DNA of 64,000 nucleotides, from the NCBI GenBank assembly GCA_937927975.1, contig CALEZT010000272.1, positions 1 through 64,000 of the forward strand. The letters run 5' to 3'. This stretch comes from an uncultured Phycisphaerales bacterium (GTDB lineage: Bacteria > Planctomycetota > Phycisphaerae > Sedimentisphaerales > Anaerobacaceae). Shown here in pieces: positions 53,803 to 63,222 of this stretch. Each line of letters starts with the position of its first letter. Position 1 is the first letter of the stretch. Below the pieces are notes generated by a model that searched no databases, was not told the origin of the DNA, and saw only the letters and a program-made list of their open reading frames with translations. The position numbers and the translations under genes are program-made.

Positions 53803-55824
53803 ATGCCCCGAACGATCGTCGTCACGTCAGCTTTGCCCTATGCGAACGGGCCCATCCACATCGGACATCTCGTGGAGTACGTCCAGACCGACATCTGGAT
53901 CCGTTTTCAGAGGATGTGCGGAAACCGGTGCTTCTACTTCTGCGCCGACGACACGCACGGCACGCCGATCATGATCAGCGCCCTGAAGGCAGGCGTCGCG
54001 CCCGAGCAGTTCATCGCGGGAATCCACAAGGAGCATTCGGCGGACTTCGCCAGCTTCCACGTTCAGTTCGACAACTACTACACGACGCACTCGCCCGAGA
54101 ACAAGGAACTCAGCGAACTGATCTTCAACCGGCTCAACCAGGCGGGCTCCATCGCCAAGCGGCCGGTCGGCCAGACCTACTGCGAGGTCGACAAGATGCC
54201 GCTGCCGGACCGGTACGTGCGAGGCGCCTGCCCCCGCTGCGGCGCGGTCGATCAGTACGGCGATTCCTGCGAGGTCTGCGGGGCGACCTACCGCACGATT
54301 GACCTGGTTCAGCCTCGCTGTTCCCTGTGCGGGACGCCGCCGGTCTTTCAGCAGTCGGAGCACTATTTCTTCAAGCTTGCCGACTACGAGAAGCAGCTCA
54401 AGGATCTGTTCGCCGCCGGATACACGCAGAAATCGGTCGCCAACAAGCTCGATGAGTGGTTCCAGGCCGGTCTGAAGGATTGGGACATCTCCCGCGACGG
54501 GCCGTACTTCGGCTTCAAGATCCCCGGAGAGGACAACAAGTACTTCTACGTCTGGCTCGACGCCCCGATCGGCTACATGGCTTCCGCTCGCAATTACTGC
54601 GAGCGCCACGGCCTGAACTTCGACGAGCTGTGGAACAGCCCGACGAACGAACTGTACCACTTCATCGGCAAGGACATCATGTACTTCCATGCCCTGTTCT
54701 GGCCGGCGATGCTGATCGGCTCGGGCTTCAAGACCGCCAACAAGCTGTTCGTCCATGGTTTCCTCACCGTCAACGGCGAGAAGATGAGCAAGTCCCGCGG
54801 GACGTTCATCAAGGCGAGCACCTACGCCAAACACCTGGACCCCGAGTACCTGCGGTATTACTACGCCGGCAAACTGAACGATGCGGTCGAGGACATCGAT
54901 CTGTCGTTCCAGGACTTCGTCGGCAAGGTCAACTCGGACCTCGTTGGCAAGTACGCCAACCTGGCCTCCCGATCGGGCCCCATGCTGGCCAGGCAGTTCG
55001 GCAGCCGGCTCGGCACGCTGGATGAGGAGGGCCGCCAGCTCCTCGCGAGGTTGACCGCCGTGAAAGGCCAGATCATCGAAGGCTACGAGAGCCTCAATTA
55101 CGCGACGGTCGTTCGCACGATCGGCGCCCTGGCCGACGATGCCAACCGCTACGTCGAGCAGAACCAGCCCTGGACGACCGCCAAAACGGACCCGCAGAAG
55201 ACCCTGACCACGCTGACGGCGGTGCTGAACGTGGTGAAGGTGCTGACGATTTATCTCAAGCCGATCCTCCCGCGATTCGCGGAGAAGGTCGAGAAGTTCC
55301 TGGGCGTCGGCCCGCTGCAATTTGCGGACGTGGACAAGACATTGGAGAACCACCAGATCGGTGAGTTCGAGCGATTATTCGAACGAGTTGACGAGGACAA
55401 GGTGAACGCTATGGTTGAAGAGAGCAAAGAAGGCCAGACTCCGGCCCCCGCCGCGGCCTCGGTGCCGCCGGCGGCTCCCGGGATCGAGCCGATCAAACCG
55501 GAATGCACGATCGACGATTTCGCCAAGATCGACCTGCGAGTGGCGAAGGTCCTCAGTGCCGAGAAGGTCGCGGGAGCCGACAAGCTGCTGCATTTGGTCC
55601 TGGACGTCGGCGTGGGCCAGAAGAACGTCATGGCCGGCATCGCCAAAGCCTATGCCCCGGAGAGCCTGGTCGGCCGGCACGTGGTCCTGTTCGCGAATCT
55701 CAAGCCGCGTCAGATGAAGTTCGGCCTGTCCGAAGGCATGATCCTCGCCTCCGGCCCGGGCGGGACGGAAGTCTTCATGCTGGCTCCCGACGCCGGCGCC
55801 AAGCCCGGGCAGACAATCCATTAG
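53803..55824 (+). CDS. metG: Methionyl-tRNA synthetase
   Basis: 673 aa. Class I HIGH motif (HIGH in NGPIHIGHLVEY), zinc knuckle CPRCG plus CEVCG, KMSKS (327-331) and a C-terminal tRNA-binding EMAP-like domain (about 565-673, DLRVAKVLSAEKVAGADKLLHL). 15 nt after ricT. Confidence 0.96.
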   Translation: MPRTIVVTSALPYANGPIHIGHLVEYVQTDIWIRFQRMCGNRCFYFCADDTHGTPIMISALKAGVAPEQFIAGIHKEHSADFASFHVQFDNYYTTHSPENKELSELIFNRLNQAGSIAKRPVGQTYCEVDKMPLPDRYVRGACPRCGAVDQYGDSCEVCGATYRTIDLVQPRCSLCGTPPVFQQSEHYFFKLADYEKQLKDLFAAGYTQKSVANKLDEWFQAGLKDWDISRDGPYFGFKIPGEDNKYFYVWLDAPIGYMASARNYCERHGLNFDELWNSPTNELYHFIGKDIMYFHALFWPAMLIGSGFKTANKLFVHGFLTVNGEKMSKSRGTFIKASTYAKHLDPEYLRYYYAGKLNDAVEDIDLSFQDFVGKVNSDLVGKYANLASRSGPMLARQFGSRLGTLDEEGRQLLARLTAVKGQIIEGYESLNYATVVRTIGALADDANRYVEQNQPWTTAKTDPQKTLTTLTAVLNVVKVLTIYLKPILPRFAEKVEKFLGVGPLQFADVDKTLENHQIGEFERLFERVDEDKVNAMVEESKEGQTPAPAAASVPPAAPGIEPIKPECTIDDFAKIDLRVAKVLSAEKVAGADKLLHLVLDVGVGQKNVMAGIAKAYAPESLVGRHVVLFANLKPRQMKFGLSEGMILASGPGGTEVFMLAPDAGAKPGQTIH

Positions 55825-55845
55825 GATCGACAGAGAGGACCCGAT

Positions 55846-55900
55846 TGACCTTGTTGACCCCGTTGTCAGTGGGGTCAATCCGGTCAGTTTCGTCAATGAG
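55846..55900. repeat. Short TTGACC-type tandem repeat (family D)
   Basis: Degenerate TTGACC(C/T)xxxTTGACC units between metG and the Minf_1886-like gene. It may be a small local amplification. Confidence 0.4.
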
Positions 55901-55915
55901 GTCCCACTTCGCGTT

Positions 55916-56269
55916 ATGAAGAGCACGATTGAGGAGATCGCCCGGGAAACCGGGCAGTACAGCCCGGCGGCGTTCAAGTTCGTCTACGAGGGGCTCGGCT
56001 ACACGGTCCAGAACATCACGAAGCAACCCCGCCACGTCAGCGGCCAGACCCTGTGCGAAGGTCTGCGGCGAATGGCCCTGGAGAAGTACGGTCGCCTGGC
56101 CATGCTGGTCCTTCGATCCTGGGGCGTTCGAACGACCCGCGATTTTGGCCAGATCGTCTACACCCTGATCGACCACGAATGGATGAGCGCTCAGCCCACC
56201 GATACGATCGACGACTTCAACGAGGTCTACGATTTCCAGGCCGCGTTTCGGGACCAGTTCTCGTTCTGA
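55916..56269 (+). CDS. Minf_1886-family conserved protein
   Basis: 117 aa. Resembles the small Planctomycetes/Verrucomicrobia conserved family (Minf_1886): FKFVYEGLGYTVQN, GQTLCEGLRRMALEKYG and VYTLIDHEWMSAQPTD. Unknown role. ATG 55916. Confidence 0.85.
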   Translation: MKSTIEEIARETGQYSPAAFKFVYEGLGYTVQNITKQPRHVSGQTLCEGLRRMALEKYGRLAMLVLRSWGVRTTRDFGQIVYTLIDHEWMSAQPTDTIDDFNEVYDFQAAFRDQFSF

Positions 56270-56374
56270 CCAGCCTTCGACAGCCCGGTTGACAATCCTG
56301 TCGTGAAGCCCTACCATCAACGGTTGTGTACGGTCCGTTTCGCGTCGTCGATGACTTGGCATCAGGGGAGCATC

Positions 56375-58909
56375 ATGACGAATCGTTCAGTTGGCGGCGT
56401 GGGCAGAAGCCGGCGGTTTGAGGACCTGTTGCTGTCGGCGATCGTCCTGTTCTGTTGCGCAGGCCTGACGCGGGTCTCCCTCGCCGGCGACGGACGGTTC
56501 CGATGCGAGGAGTCGCTGGGTCGGTTCGCCGAACTCGGCGTCCAGCAGATCGTCTTCACTTCCCGGCTCACATACGACGATTCCCACTGGTTCGCCAATC
56601 TCGGCTATTATTGCGACGACGAGAACCACAAAGCGTACGCCGGGAATGGGCAACCCGACGAAAGCGGGCTGTACCTTCTGGATGCCGCCGCCGGCTCCGT
56701 CCGGGTGCTCTTCGATCCCAAGGGAGGGAGCATCCGGGATCCCCACGTGCACTATGACGGCCGCACGATTCTCTTCTCCTATCGTCCGGCCGGGACCGAT
56801 TGCTACCACCTGTACGAAATCCAGTCCGACGGTTCGGGCCTCAAGCAGATCACGCGGGGGCCGTACGACGACTACGAATCCGCGTATCTGCCGGACGATC
56901 ACATCGTCTTTGTCTCCACGCGGAGTCAACGATGGGTCGGCTGCTGGATGACCCAGGTCGGCACGCTCTTTCGATGCGATCGCAACGGCGGGAGACTTCG
57001 ACCCCTCTCTGTCAATCTCGAACACGACAACACGCCCGCCGTCCTGCCCGACGGCCGAATTCTCTACACGCGATGGGAGTACGTGGATCGGTCCCAGGTG
57101 GGTTATCATCAGCTTTGGACGATGAACCCCGACGGCACCGCGGTGATGACCTACTTCGGCAATCAGCAGCATTATCCGCTGTATATCGAGGCCAAGCCGA
57201 TCCCCGGCTCCGACGATCTGCTGCTCATCGATTCGCCCGGCCACGGCATCTCCGACCACAGGGGCTTCGTCGCCCGCGTGGCGCCCGCCTACGGCCCGGA
57301 CGATGGTCGGGCCCTTCGTCGTCTCACGAACAAGACGGCCTTCAACGACCCTGCGCCCATCGATGGCGACTGGTACATCGTCGCCTCTTATAAGCAGCTT
57401 CTGCTCGGTCATCGCGATGGGCGGATGCAGCCTCTCCTGACGTACAGCGGCAAGGCCAATCTCCACGAACCGGTTTTGGTGCGTTCAAGGCAGCGGGAGA
57501 CGCTCCTGGCGGACCGGGTGGATGAGAGCGCGGACTCCGGGCGGATGTTCGTGGTCGATGTCCACGAAGGCCGCCGGATGGAGGGCGTACAACGCGGAAC
57601 GATCCGCAAACTGCTGGTCCTGGAGATCCTGCCCAAGCCGGTGAATTTCAGCGGCGGAATGGATCTCACGTCCTGGCTCGGCACCTTCACGTTGGAACGC
57701 GTGCTGGGCACGATCCCGGTGGAAGAAGATGGCTCTGCGTACTTTGAAGTCCCCGCGGGCCGGCCGGTGTTTTTCGTCGCCCTGGACGCACAGGATCGGT
57801 CCGTCAAGCGGATGCAGAGCTTCACCAACGTGATGCCGGGCGAGACGCTGGGTTGCATCGGCTGCCACGAGCCCCGCCTGCAGACGTCGCCGATGGCCGC
57901 CGGTCGCATGTCGAAGGCCCTCCGTCGCCCGCCCAGCCGGATCGAGCCGTACAAGGGGCAGCCGGATGTGCTGGATTTCCGCAGGGACGTGCAGCCTGTG
58001 CTCGACGCTCATTGCGTCGCCTGCCACAGCTATCAGAAGCCCGAGGGCCGTGTGGTCCTGAGCGACGATCTCGGTCCATGCTGGTCGATCAGCTACCACA
58101 CGCTGCTGGCGACCGGGCAGGTGGCGGATGGCCGCAATGGCTTGGGCAACCAGGCGCCCCATACGATCGGCGCATCCGCCAGTCCGTTGCTTGCGAAGCT
58201 CGACGGCTCGCACTATGGCGCGACCGTCCCGGACGCGCAGCGACGAACCGTCTGGCTGTGGCTCGAGAGCGGCGCGCCGTACGCCGGGACGTACGCCGCC
58301 CTCCGTAATGCCCAGGACCAGGCCCGCCAGGGAATACCTCACTCGGTCTTTGGCTCTGGCGTCCTGGGCCAGCGATGTTCGCAATGTCATGGTCAGGACA
58401 AGCAGGCCCCCCAGTTGCCGACGGGCATGTCCGAGGAGCAGCGACAGAAGATCGTGCGGGAGATGGGCCTGGCGCCCTATGAACGCATCGTGCAGAAGAC
58501 CGACAGCCGGTTCTCGGTCCACGTCCTGCTGAACGCGTCCCGTCCGGAGTTCTCTCCCTTGTTACTGGGGCCGCTGCCGAAGACGTCGGGGGGCTGGGGC
58601 ACGTGCGCAGGCCCGTTCAACGGAACGGACGATCCTGACTACCGATCGCTTCTGTCGCTGATGCAGGATCGCAAGAAGCAGTACGATCAGCCGCCGCGAT
58701 TCGGTATGCCGGGCTTCCGACCGAACCGCCAGTACATCCGCGAGATGAAACGCTTCGGCGTCCTTCCTGCCGACTTCGACCCCGCCACAGATCCCATCGA
58801 CATCTTCGAAACCGACCAGCGCTATTGGCAGCTCTTCTGGTATCGGCCGGAGACTGCCGAGAAATGGCCCTACCTGAAGATCAGATACTCCCCGACGTCG
58901 GGGGCTTGA
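56375..58909 (+). CDS. Exported multihaem protein, hydrazine-synthase-alpha-like
   Basis: 844 aa. N-terminal signal/anchor (LLLSAIVLFCCAGLTRVSLA). A beta-propeller-like region (about 60-440) with PD40-like strands (LYEIQSDGSGLKQITRG). Then three CxxCH haem sites: CIGCH, CVACH and CSQCH, interspersed with an HzsA-like middle domain. No anammox genes are nearby, so it is better read as a paralogue used in another respiratory or oxidative task. Start at ATG 56375 with GGGGAG 4 nt upstream; the frame is open to 56303. The stop overlaps a promoter. Confidence 0.8.
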   Translation: MTNRSVGGVGRSRRFEDLLLSAIVLFCCAGLTRVSLAGDGRFRCEESLGRFAELGVQQIVFTSRLTYDDSHWFANLGYYCDDENHKAYAGNGQPDESGLYLLDAAAGSVRVLFDPKGGSIRDPHVHYDGRTILFSYRPAGTDCYHLYEIQSDGSGLKQITRGPYDDYESAYLPDDHIVFVSTRSQRWVGCWMTQVGTLFRCDRNGGRLRPLSVNLEHDNTPAVLPDGRILYTRWEYVDRSQVGYHQLWTMNPDGTAVMTYFGNQQHYPLYIEAKPIPGSDDLLLIDSPGHGISDHRGFVARVAPAYGPDDGRALRRLTNKTAFNDPAPIDGDWYIVASYKQLLLGHRDGRMQPLLTYSGKANLHEPVLVRSRQRETLLADRVDESADSGRMFVVDVHEGRRMEGVQRGTIRKLLVLEILPKPVNFSGGMDLTSWLGTFTLERVLGTIPVEEDGSAYFEVPAGRPVFFVALDAQDRSVKRMQSFTNVMPGETLGCIGCHEPRLQTSPMAAGRMSKALRRPPSRIEPYKGQPDVLDFRRDVQPVLDAHCVACHSYQKPEGRVVLSDDLGPCWSISYHTLLATGQVADGRNGLGNQAPHTIGASASPLLAKLDGSHYGATVPDAQRRTVWLWLESGAPYAGTYAALRNAQDQARQGIPHSVFGSGVLGQRCSQCHGQDKQAPQLPTGMSEEQRQKIVREMGLAPYERIVQKTDSRFSVHVLLNASRPEFSPLLLGPLPKTSGGWGTCAGPFNGTDDPDYRSLLSLMQDRKKQYDQPPRFGMPGFRPNRQYIREMKRFGVLPADFDPATDPIDIFETDQRYWQLFWYRPETAEKWPYLKIRYSPTSGA

Positions 58910-58933
58910 CAGATGAGAACCTTCTTGTATAAT
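58906..58933 (+). promoter_or_regulatory. Near-consensus sigma70 promoter
   Basis: TTGACA, 16-bp spacer, TATAAT, overlapping the stop codon of the multihaem gene. No gene starts within 400 bp. Confidence 0.75.
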
Positions 58934-58939
58934 TGGCGT

Positions 58940-59347
58940 AATGATAACGATTGTGTCAACTGAAACATGTTTGGGGTTGTCGTCGGTGAGCGGAAATGAC
59001 CACTTTCAGAGCACATCCGGTTGTCTCTGCGATCGTACTGTCGTACGACCGGTGGTCATGTTCTCTGCTGCCAGCTAATCCCGGTGGTTTCATTGACGAG
59101 AACAAGCATCCTCGTCTTCCTCGAAGCGACGACCCTCCTGTCGAAGCAATTCGTCCATAGTTGCTGCGTCGGCCTCTCGCCCCAATCGTGTGCCGCGACA
59201 GCATCACCTTTGACGGCGGTCTGATGGCCCGCCAGGGCATGGTTTGAGAGCAGCCGAACGCACGGTCCCCGGAGTCTTCTGGGCCTGTACTCTGCGCGCC
59301 AGAGGCTCCGTGTGAAACAAGAGCGCTTTCGACAGGAGTGCATGAAC
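58940..59347 (+). other. Transcribed but gene-free structured region
   Basis: Downstream of the strong promoter. Nested stems: ATGACCA (58997)/TGGTCAT (about 59053), CCGGT/ACCGG and a CGTAC/GTACG hairpin inside. It could be a small RNA or the long leader of the 125-aa and Rnk-like genes. Confidence 0.4.
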
Positions 59348-59725
59348 ATGACTAGATGGAGAATCGAGATGCGAGATGCCCGCGGCGAGAGAGAGATTGG
59401 AACCATCGTCGTCCAGGCGCCGAACCTGGCGAAGGCCAGGCAGCACGCGGCACGCGTGTATCGCCGACATCTATCCGGCAGCCAGGATGTCTATCTCGAA
59501 CCCAGGGGGCATCGGACCTATGCGGTCATACTCGGAGAAGACGACATTGGGCAGGTCCGAATCACGTGCCTGGAGCCCCTTCGCCCGGCCGTGTCCGATG
59601 CTCTGCGGAGCCTGGAACAAGAGCGTCTCAAGGCCCGCGGAGAAGTCGGACGCTCTTCGTCTTGCCCCCGACGCGGCGCAGAGCCCGTGCGGCATCCATA
59701 CCCGTTGCTTGCAGAAAGGAGATGA
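59348..59725 (+). CDS. Hypothetical protein at the head of the Rnk-like cluster
   Basis: 125 aa. Not recognised. Alpha-beta start MTRWRIEMRDARGEREIGTI with APNLAKARQHAARVYRRHL; charged C-terminus. ATG 59348 with AGGAG 9 nt upstream (ATG 59342 also possible). The next gene follows 4 nt after the stop, so they are one operon. Confidence 0.55.
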   Translation: MTRWRIEMRDARGEREIGTIVVQAPNLAKARQHAARVYRRHLSGSQDVYLEPRGHRTYAVILGEDDIGQVRITCLEPLRPAVSDALRSLEQERLKARGEVGRSSSCPRRGAEPVRHPYPLLAERR

Positions 59726-59729
59726 TCTC

Positions 59730-60428
59730 ATGACCAACAAGAGAGCGCAGCAGATCATTGCGTCGGCCATTGCGAAAACGAAGTTCGAGGCGTGGAAATG
59801 CTACCACGTGTGTTGGTGGGAAGGGGAACTCCAGTGTCTCCACGTGCACCATACGAAGGAACACCACCCGTCCTTTTTTGCCGCGTCCGGCTTCGTGTTC
59901 ATCGGAGGATTGAACGTCCATCAATGGAGGCTTCTGACCGGCCGCGTGATGGACTTCTGCCGGAGCCATGGCATCACGCTGGCAGATGGGCCGCGGCGGT
60001 ACGGTCTTCCCAAAGCGAACCTGTCCCGCGGGACGATTCAGATCACGGACTTCGATTCGGTGCGTCTCCGCGATCTGATCGAAGGGATTCGGACGCCGGG
60101 ATCGCTGCGGAACGCGCGTTTGGACAGGCTCGAACAGGTGCTCGCATCCGCCCGCGAGGTGGCTTCGCAGGACGTTTCGGATGACGTGGTGACGATGAAC
60201 TCGCAGGTGCGTCTGGAGGATGCCAAGCGAGACGAAGAGATGACCTGTTCGCTCGTTTTTCCGCTGGACTCCCTGAAAGGGAAGGATTCGGACCGCAGAA
60301 GCGTCTCCGTCCTGTCTCCGATCGGCGTCTCGATTCTCGGACGACGGGTCGGCGACACCATCGAGGGTCGCATCCGCATCGATCGGATCCTGTATCAGCC
60401 GGAAGCCGCGGGGGATTTCCATCTCTGA
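59730..60428 (+). CDS. Rnk/GreA-C-like protein with Cys/His N-terminal domain, copy 1
   Basis: 232 aa. C-terminal half (about 145-232) is a GreA/GreB C-terminal or Rnk-like FKBP-fold domain: DVVTMNSQVRL, SLVFPLDS, SVLSPIGVSILGRRVGDTIEG, and the diagnostic end LYQPEAAGDFHL. The N-terminal about 95 residues are new to me: YHVCWWEGELQCLHVHHTKEHHP, then GLNVHQWRLL; the Cys/His pattern may bind metal. Rnk proteins act on RNA polymerase. ATG 59730 with AAAGGAG 7 nt upstream. Confidence 0.75.
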   Translation: MTNKRAQQIIASAIAKTKFEAWKCYHVCWWEGELQCLHVHHTKEHHPSFFAASGFVFIGGLNVHQWRLLTGRVMDFCRSHGITLADGPRRYGLPKANLSRGTIQITDFDSVRLRDLIEGIRTPGSLRNARLDRLEQVLASAREVASQDVSDDVVTMNSQVRLEDAKRDEEMTCSLVFPLDSLKGKDSDRRSVSVLSPIGVSILGRRVGDTIEGRIRIDRILYQPEAAGDFHL

Positions 60429-60511
60429 ACGTTCGGAGACTGTGAAGATCGATCCTGGCGGATCGTGAGACAGACGCAGAACGGACCTGAAAGCCGAAAG
60501 GAGATGAAACC

Positions 60512-61210
60512 ATGGTGGAAGAGCAGGTACGACACATAGTAGCCCGCGCCATCGGCGCGACGCAGATTCGTGCGACCCGATACTACCACGTATGCTGCTG
60601 GCAGGGGCGCATCCAGTGTCTTCGCGCAGGCCATACGACGAGGGCGCACCCCGTCTTTCTCACCACGACCGGCGAGGTGTTGACGGACGGACTCTCGGCG
60701 CAGCAATGGCGCGTTTTGACGCATCGGATCATCCACATCTGCCGGATGACGGGCCTGACGCTCAACGGGCTGTCGGTGAAGTCCGCAGCCCCGCCCTTTC
60801 CCAGGTCCACTTCCGCGGAGCCCCAGGTGACGGACCTCGACTGCAAGCGGTTGCAGATTTTGCTGGCTCTTGCGAAGGCGACGCAACCCGAGACAGCGGC
60901 GCTGCTGGAGCGCCTCCAGCACTTGCTGGAGGCGGCGGATGTGGTGTCCTCGGAAGACGTACCGGCGGATGTCGTGACGATGAACTCCGAGGTGCAGGTG
61001 TGGAATGAGGAAACCGCCAGGCAGATGCATATGGCTCTGGTATTTCCGGTGGACGCCCGCGGCAGCGACATCAATCGAGTCAAACTCTCGATCCTGAGCC
61101 AGATGGGCATGTCCATGCTGGGCCGAAAGGTCGGTGATGTCATCGACGGCTCCGTCCGAATCGACAAGCTGCTCTATCAACCCGAAGCCGCGGGGGATTT
61201 CCATCTGTGA
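60512..61210 (+). CDS. Rnk/GreA-C-like protein, copy 2
   Basis: 232 aa. Same length and layout as copy 1: YYHVCCWQGRIQC, GLSAQQWRVL, then a DVVTMNSEVQV to LLYQPEAAGDFHL Rnk-like half. The HVHH motif of copy 1 is RAGH here, so a metal site would be partly lost. ATG 60512 after an AAAGGAG. A third, shortened copy follows. Confidence 0.75.
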   Translation: MVEEQVRHIVARAIGATQIRATRYYHVCCWQGRIQCLRAGHTTRAHPVFLTTTGEVLTDGLSAQQWRVLTHRIIHICRMTGLTLNGLSVKSAAPPFPRSTSAEPQVTDLDCKRLQILLALAKATQPETAALLERLQHLLEAADVVSSEDVPADVVTMNSEVQVWNEETARQMHMALVFPVDARGSDINRVKLSILSQMGMSMLGRKVGDVIDGSVRIDKLLYQPEAAGDFHL

Positions 61211-61296
61211 GCGTCGGGAGACTGCGATGAGACATTCCGGTCGGACCCAAGACTGGCCATATGCAGAAAGCACAGAGGTTCCGAGGAGATACGGAT

Positions 61297-61734
61297 ATGA
61301 CGGAAGAGAAAGTACGACAGATCGTGACCCACGCTATCGACGCGGCTCGCCCTCACCCTATCGAGTACTACCACTTGTGCTGGTGGGAGGACGAGATCCA
61401 GTGTCATCACATTCACCATACGAAGAAGGCACATCCGGTCTTTCTCACAGCGCTAGGCGACGTACTGGTGGCGGGACTATCGGCGCACTACTGGCGGTTA
61501 CTGGTCCGGCGGATCGGTCGTTTCAGCGGTTTGGCAGAAAGGGTCACCCAGGAGCAGCCCATGCAGAATGCCGATGCCCCGGAGGATGGTCCGGACAAAC
61601 GCAGCCGACGGCACGGAAGGTGCTTCCAGAAGATGCGGGCTCCGGTCAATTCGCCGTGGTTCAAAATCTGGACGGTGCCGGGTTCCTATCGGCTCGGCGG
61701 CGGCGTGGATCATGCCGGGGGCCGATCAGGATAG
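61297..61734 (+). pseudogene. Rnk/GreA-C-like, copy 3, truncated to the N-terminal domain
   Basis: 145 aa. The N-terminal domain is intact (YYHLCWWEDEIQCHHIHHTKKAHP, GLSAHYWRLL) but the frame then runs through unrelated sequence to a stop, and the Rnk-like half is absent. It may be a pseudogene or a stand-alone N-domain. ATG 61297 with GAGGAG 8 nt upstream. Confidence 0.6.
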
Positions 61735-61792
61735 TCCCGTATTCCCACGCGGTCATGGGCGTGGTCGACGGGGCATAGAGCTTCGCGGTCAA

Positions 61793-61832
61793 GATCGGGC
61801 GGAGCGTCCTGACCGATCGCTCCGCCCGATCG
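61793..61832. terminator. Long perfect hairpin
   Basis: GATCGGGCGGAGCG/CGCTCCGCCCGATC with a 12-nt loop, after the truncated copy and before phoU. No U-tract on either side. Confidence 0.5.
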
Positions 61833-61905
61833 ACCACGTTTGCGGGATGCGTTTTGTTGCGGCGAATCGGTCGCCAGGCCGGAGCTGGCGAAGAAAGGAT
61901 ATGCG

Positions 61906-62595
61906 ATGTCGGCACATCTCTCCAGAGAAATCGAGAACCTCAAGAAGGGAATCCTCACCCTTGGCGCGATGGCCGAGGCGGCGGTTCGCGAAGCCGCTTC
62001 CGCCATCGAAGACCGAAACGAGTCGCGGGCCCGGAACGTGATCGCCAACGATATCCGGCTCGACGAAATGGAGGTGCGGATCGAGGAGGACTGCTTCAAG
62101 ACCCTCGCCCTTCATCAGCCGGTTGCCAGCGATTTGAGGTTCATCATCGCGACGTTGAAGATCAACAACGATTTGGAGCGGGTGGGCGACTTGGCGGTCA
62201 ACATTGCTGAACACGCGGCATTTCTGGCTGCGCAGCCTCGTCTTGACATCCGGTTTGATCTGGACGCCATGGCGCGCAAGACGCGCGCCATGCTGGAGAA
62301 GAGCCTGGATTCACTGGTGAATCGCAATGCCCAGCAGGCTCGGCATGTCCTTGCCGGCGACGACGAGATTGATGAGATGAACCGCCAGATGTGCCTGATT
62401 GTGCGGGAAGCCTCTCGCACGCATCCGAACCAGACGGATTCGCTGATCCATCTGCTCTCCGCCTCCCAGCACCTGGAGCGGATTGCGGATCATGCCACGA
62501 ACATCGCCGAGGAGGTCATCTACATGATCGAAGGGGTCATCGTCCGCCACAAATTCGAGGACTATCTCCTTGACGCTGGGGATCGACAGCCATGA
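61906..62595 (+). CDS. phoU: Phosphate-transport regulator PhoU
   Basis: 229 aa. Two PhoU three-helix bundles with metal-site motifs NNDLERVGDLAVNIAE and SQHLERIADHATNIAEE (D/E-rich, Ser/Asn). Links phosphate uptake and the PhoR/PhoB pathway. ATG 61906 with AAAGGA upstream. No pst or phoBR genes in the window. Confidence 0.95.
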   Translation: MSAHLSREIENLKKGILTLGAMAEAAVREAASAIEDRNESRARNVIANDIRLDEMEVRIEEDCFKTLALHQPVASDLRFIIATLKINNDLERVGDLAVNIAEHAAFLAAQPRLDIRFDLDAMARKTRAMLEKSLDSLVNRNAQQARHVLAGDDEIDEMNRQMCLIVREASRTHPNQTDSLIHLLSASQHLERIADHATNIAEEVIYMIEGVIVRHKFEDYLLDAGDRQP

Positions 62596-62661
62596 TGGGA
62601 GACGAATTCTCCGAGGAATGCCCCGAGATTTCCTTGGGGCGGCCTCTGCCTTGTGTGCCCG

Positions 62662-63222
62662 TCATTCTTCACAGGCTGCCCCGGACCTGGATTCTCGATT
62701 GTCGTTGTCACAAGTCATCAGATCGAACGCATAGGCCTGATCGCAGCGGCAGGAGAGGTGGTCGGTCTTGACGGGCTTGAAGCCGTAGCTTTCGTAGAGG
62801 CGGATGGCTTCCTTCAGGACCGAGGCGGTCTCCAAGGTGATCCGTCTGAAGCCTGATTGCCTCGCGTGGGCCAGAGCGCCTTGCAGAAGGCGGCGGCCGA
62901 GCCCCTTGCCTCGGTAGTCGCGATGCAGGTACATTTTCCGCAATTCGCAGACCCCCGGCTCCGTCGGGTACAGGCCGTAGGAGCCGACGATGGAACCGTC
63001 CAGCTCTTGGAGCACGCAGAAGTCGCCGCCTCGCTCGATATAGGACTGCTCGATATCGTCCAGGTCGGCGTCAGTGCAGCCGGGGTCGGGCTTCAGGCCG
63101 TATTCGACGAGGACCGCGAAGACGAGGCTTCGGACTGCATCGCAATCGGCGTTCGTGGCAGGCCGGAGCCGGGGCCAGCTCTGAGATTTGAAATTTGAGA
63201 TTTGAGATCTCAGAGAGTTCAT
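62662..63222 (-). CDS. GNAT N-acetyltransferase
   Basis: 186 aa. GNAT fold: KMYLHRDYRGKGLGRRLLQGALAHA (acetyl-CoA loop) and RITLETASVLKEAIRLYESYGF. Substrate unknown. The first about 15 residues derive from the dispersed repeat, so the true start could be later (there is no other in-frame ATG until the domain begins). The C-terminus is charged. Confidence 0.85.
   Translation of the reverse strand: MNSLRSQISNFKSQSWPRLRPATNADCDAVRSLVFAVLVEYGLKPDPGCTDADLDDIEQSYIERGGDFCVLQELDGSIVGSYGLYPTEPGVCELRKMYLHRDYRGKGLGRRLLQGALAHARQSGFRRITLETASVLKEAIRLYESYGFKPVKTDHLSCRCDQAYAFDLMTCDNDNRESRSGAACEE

Noticed and set aside
58906..58933. Promoter for the multihaem gene itself
   Set aside because: It overlaps the stop codon of that gene, so it can only serve downstream sequence.
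61568..62041. Possible remnant of the Rnk-like C-domain in another frame after copy 3
   Set aside because: None of the family motifs (MNS, YQPEAAGD) appear in any frame there.
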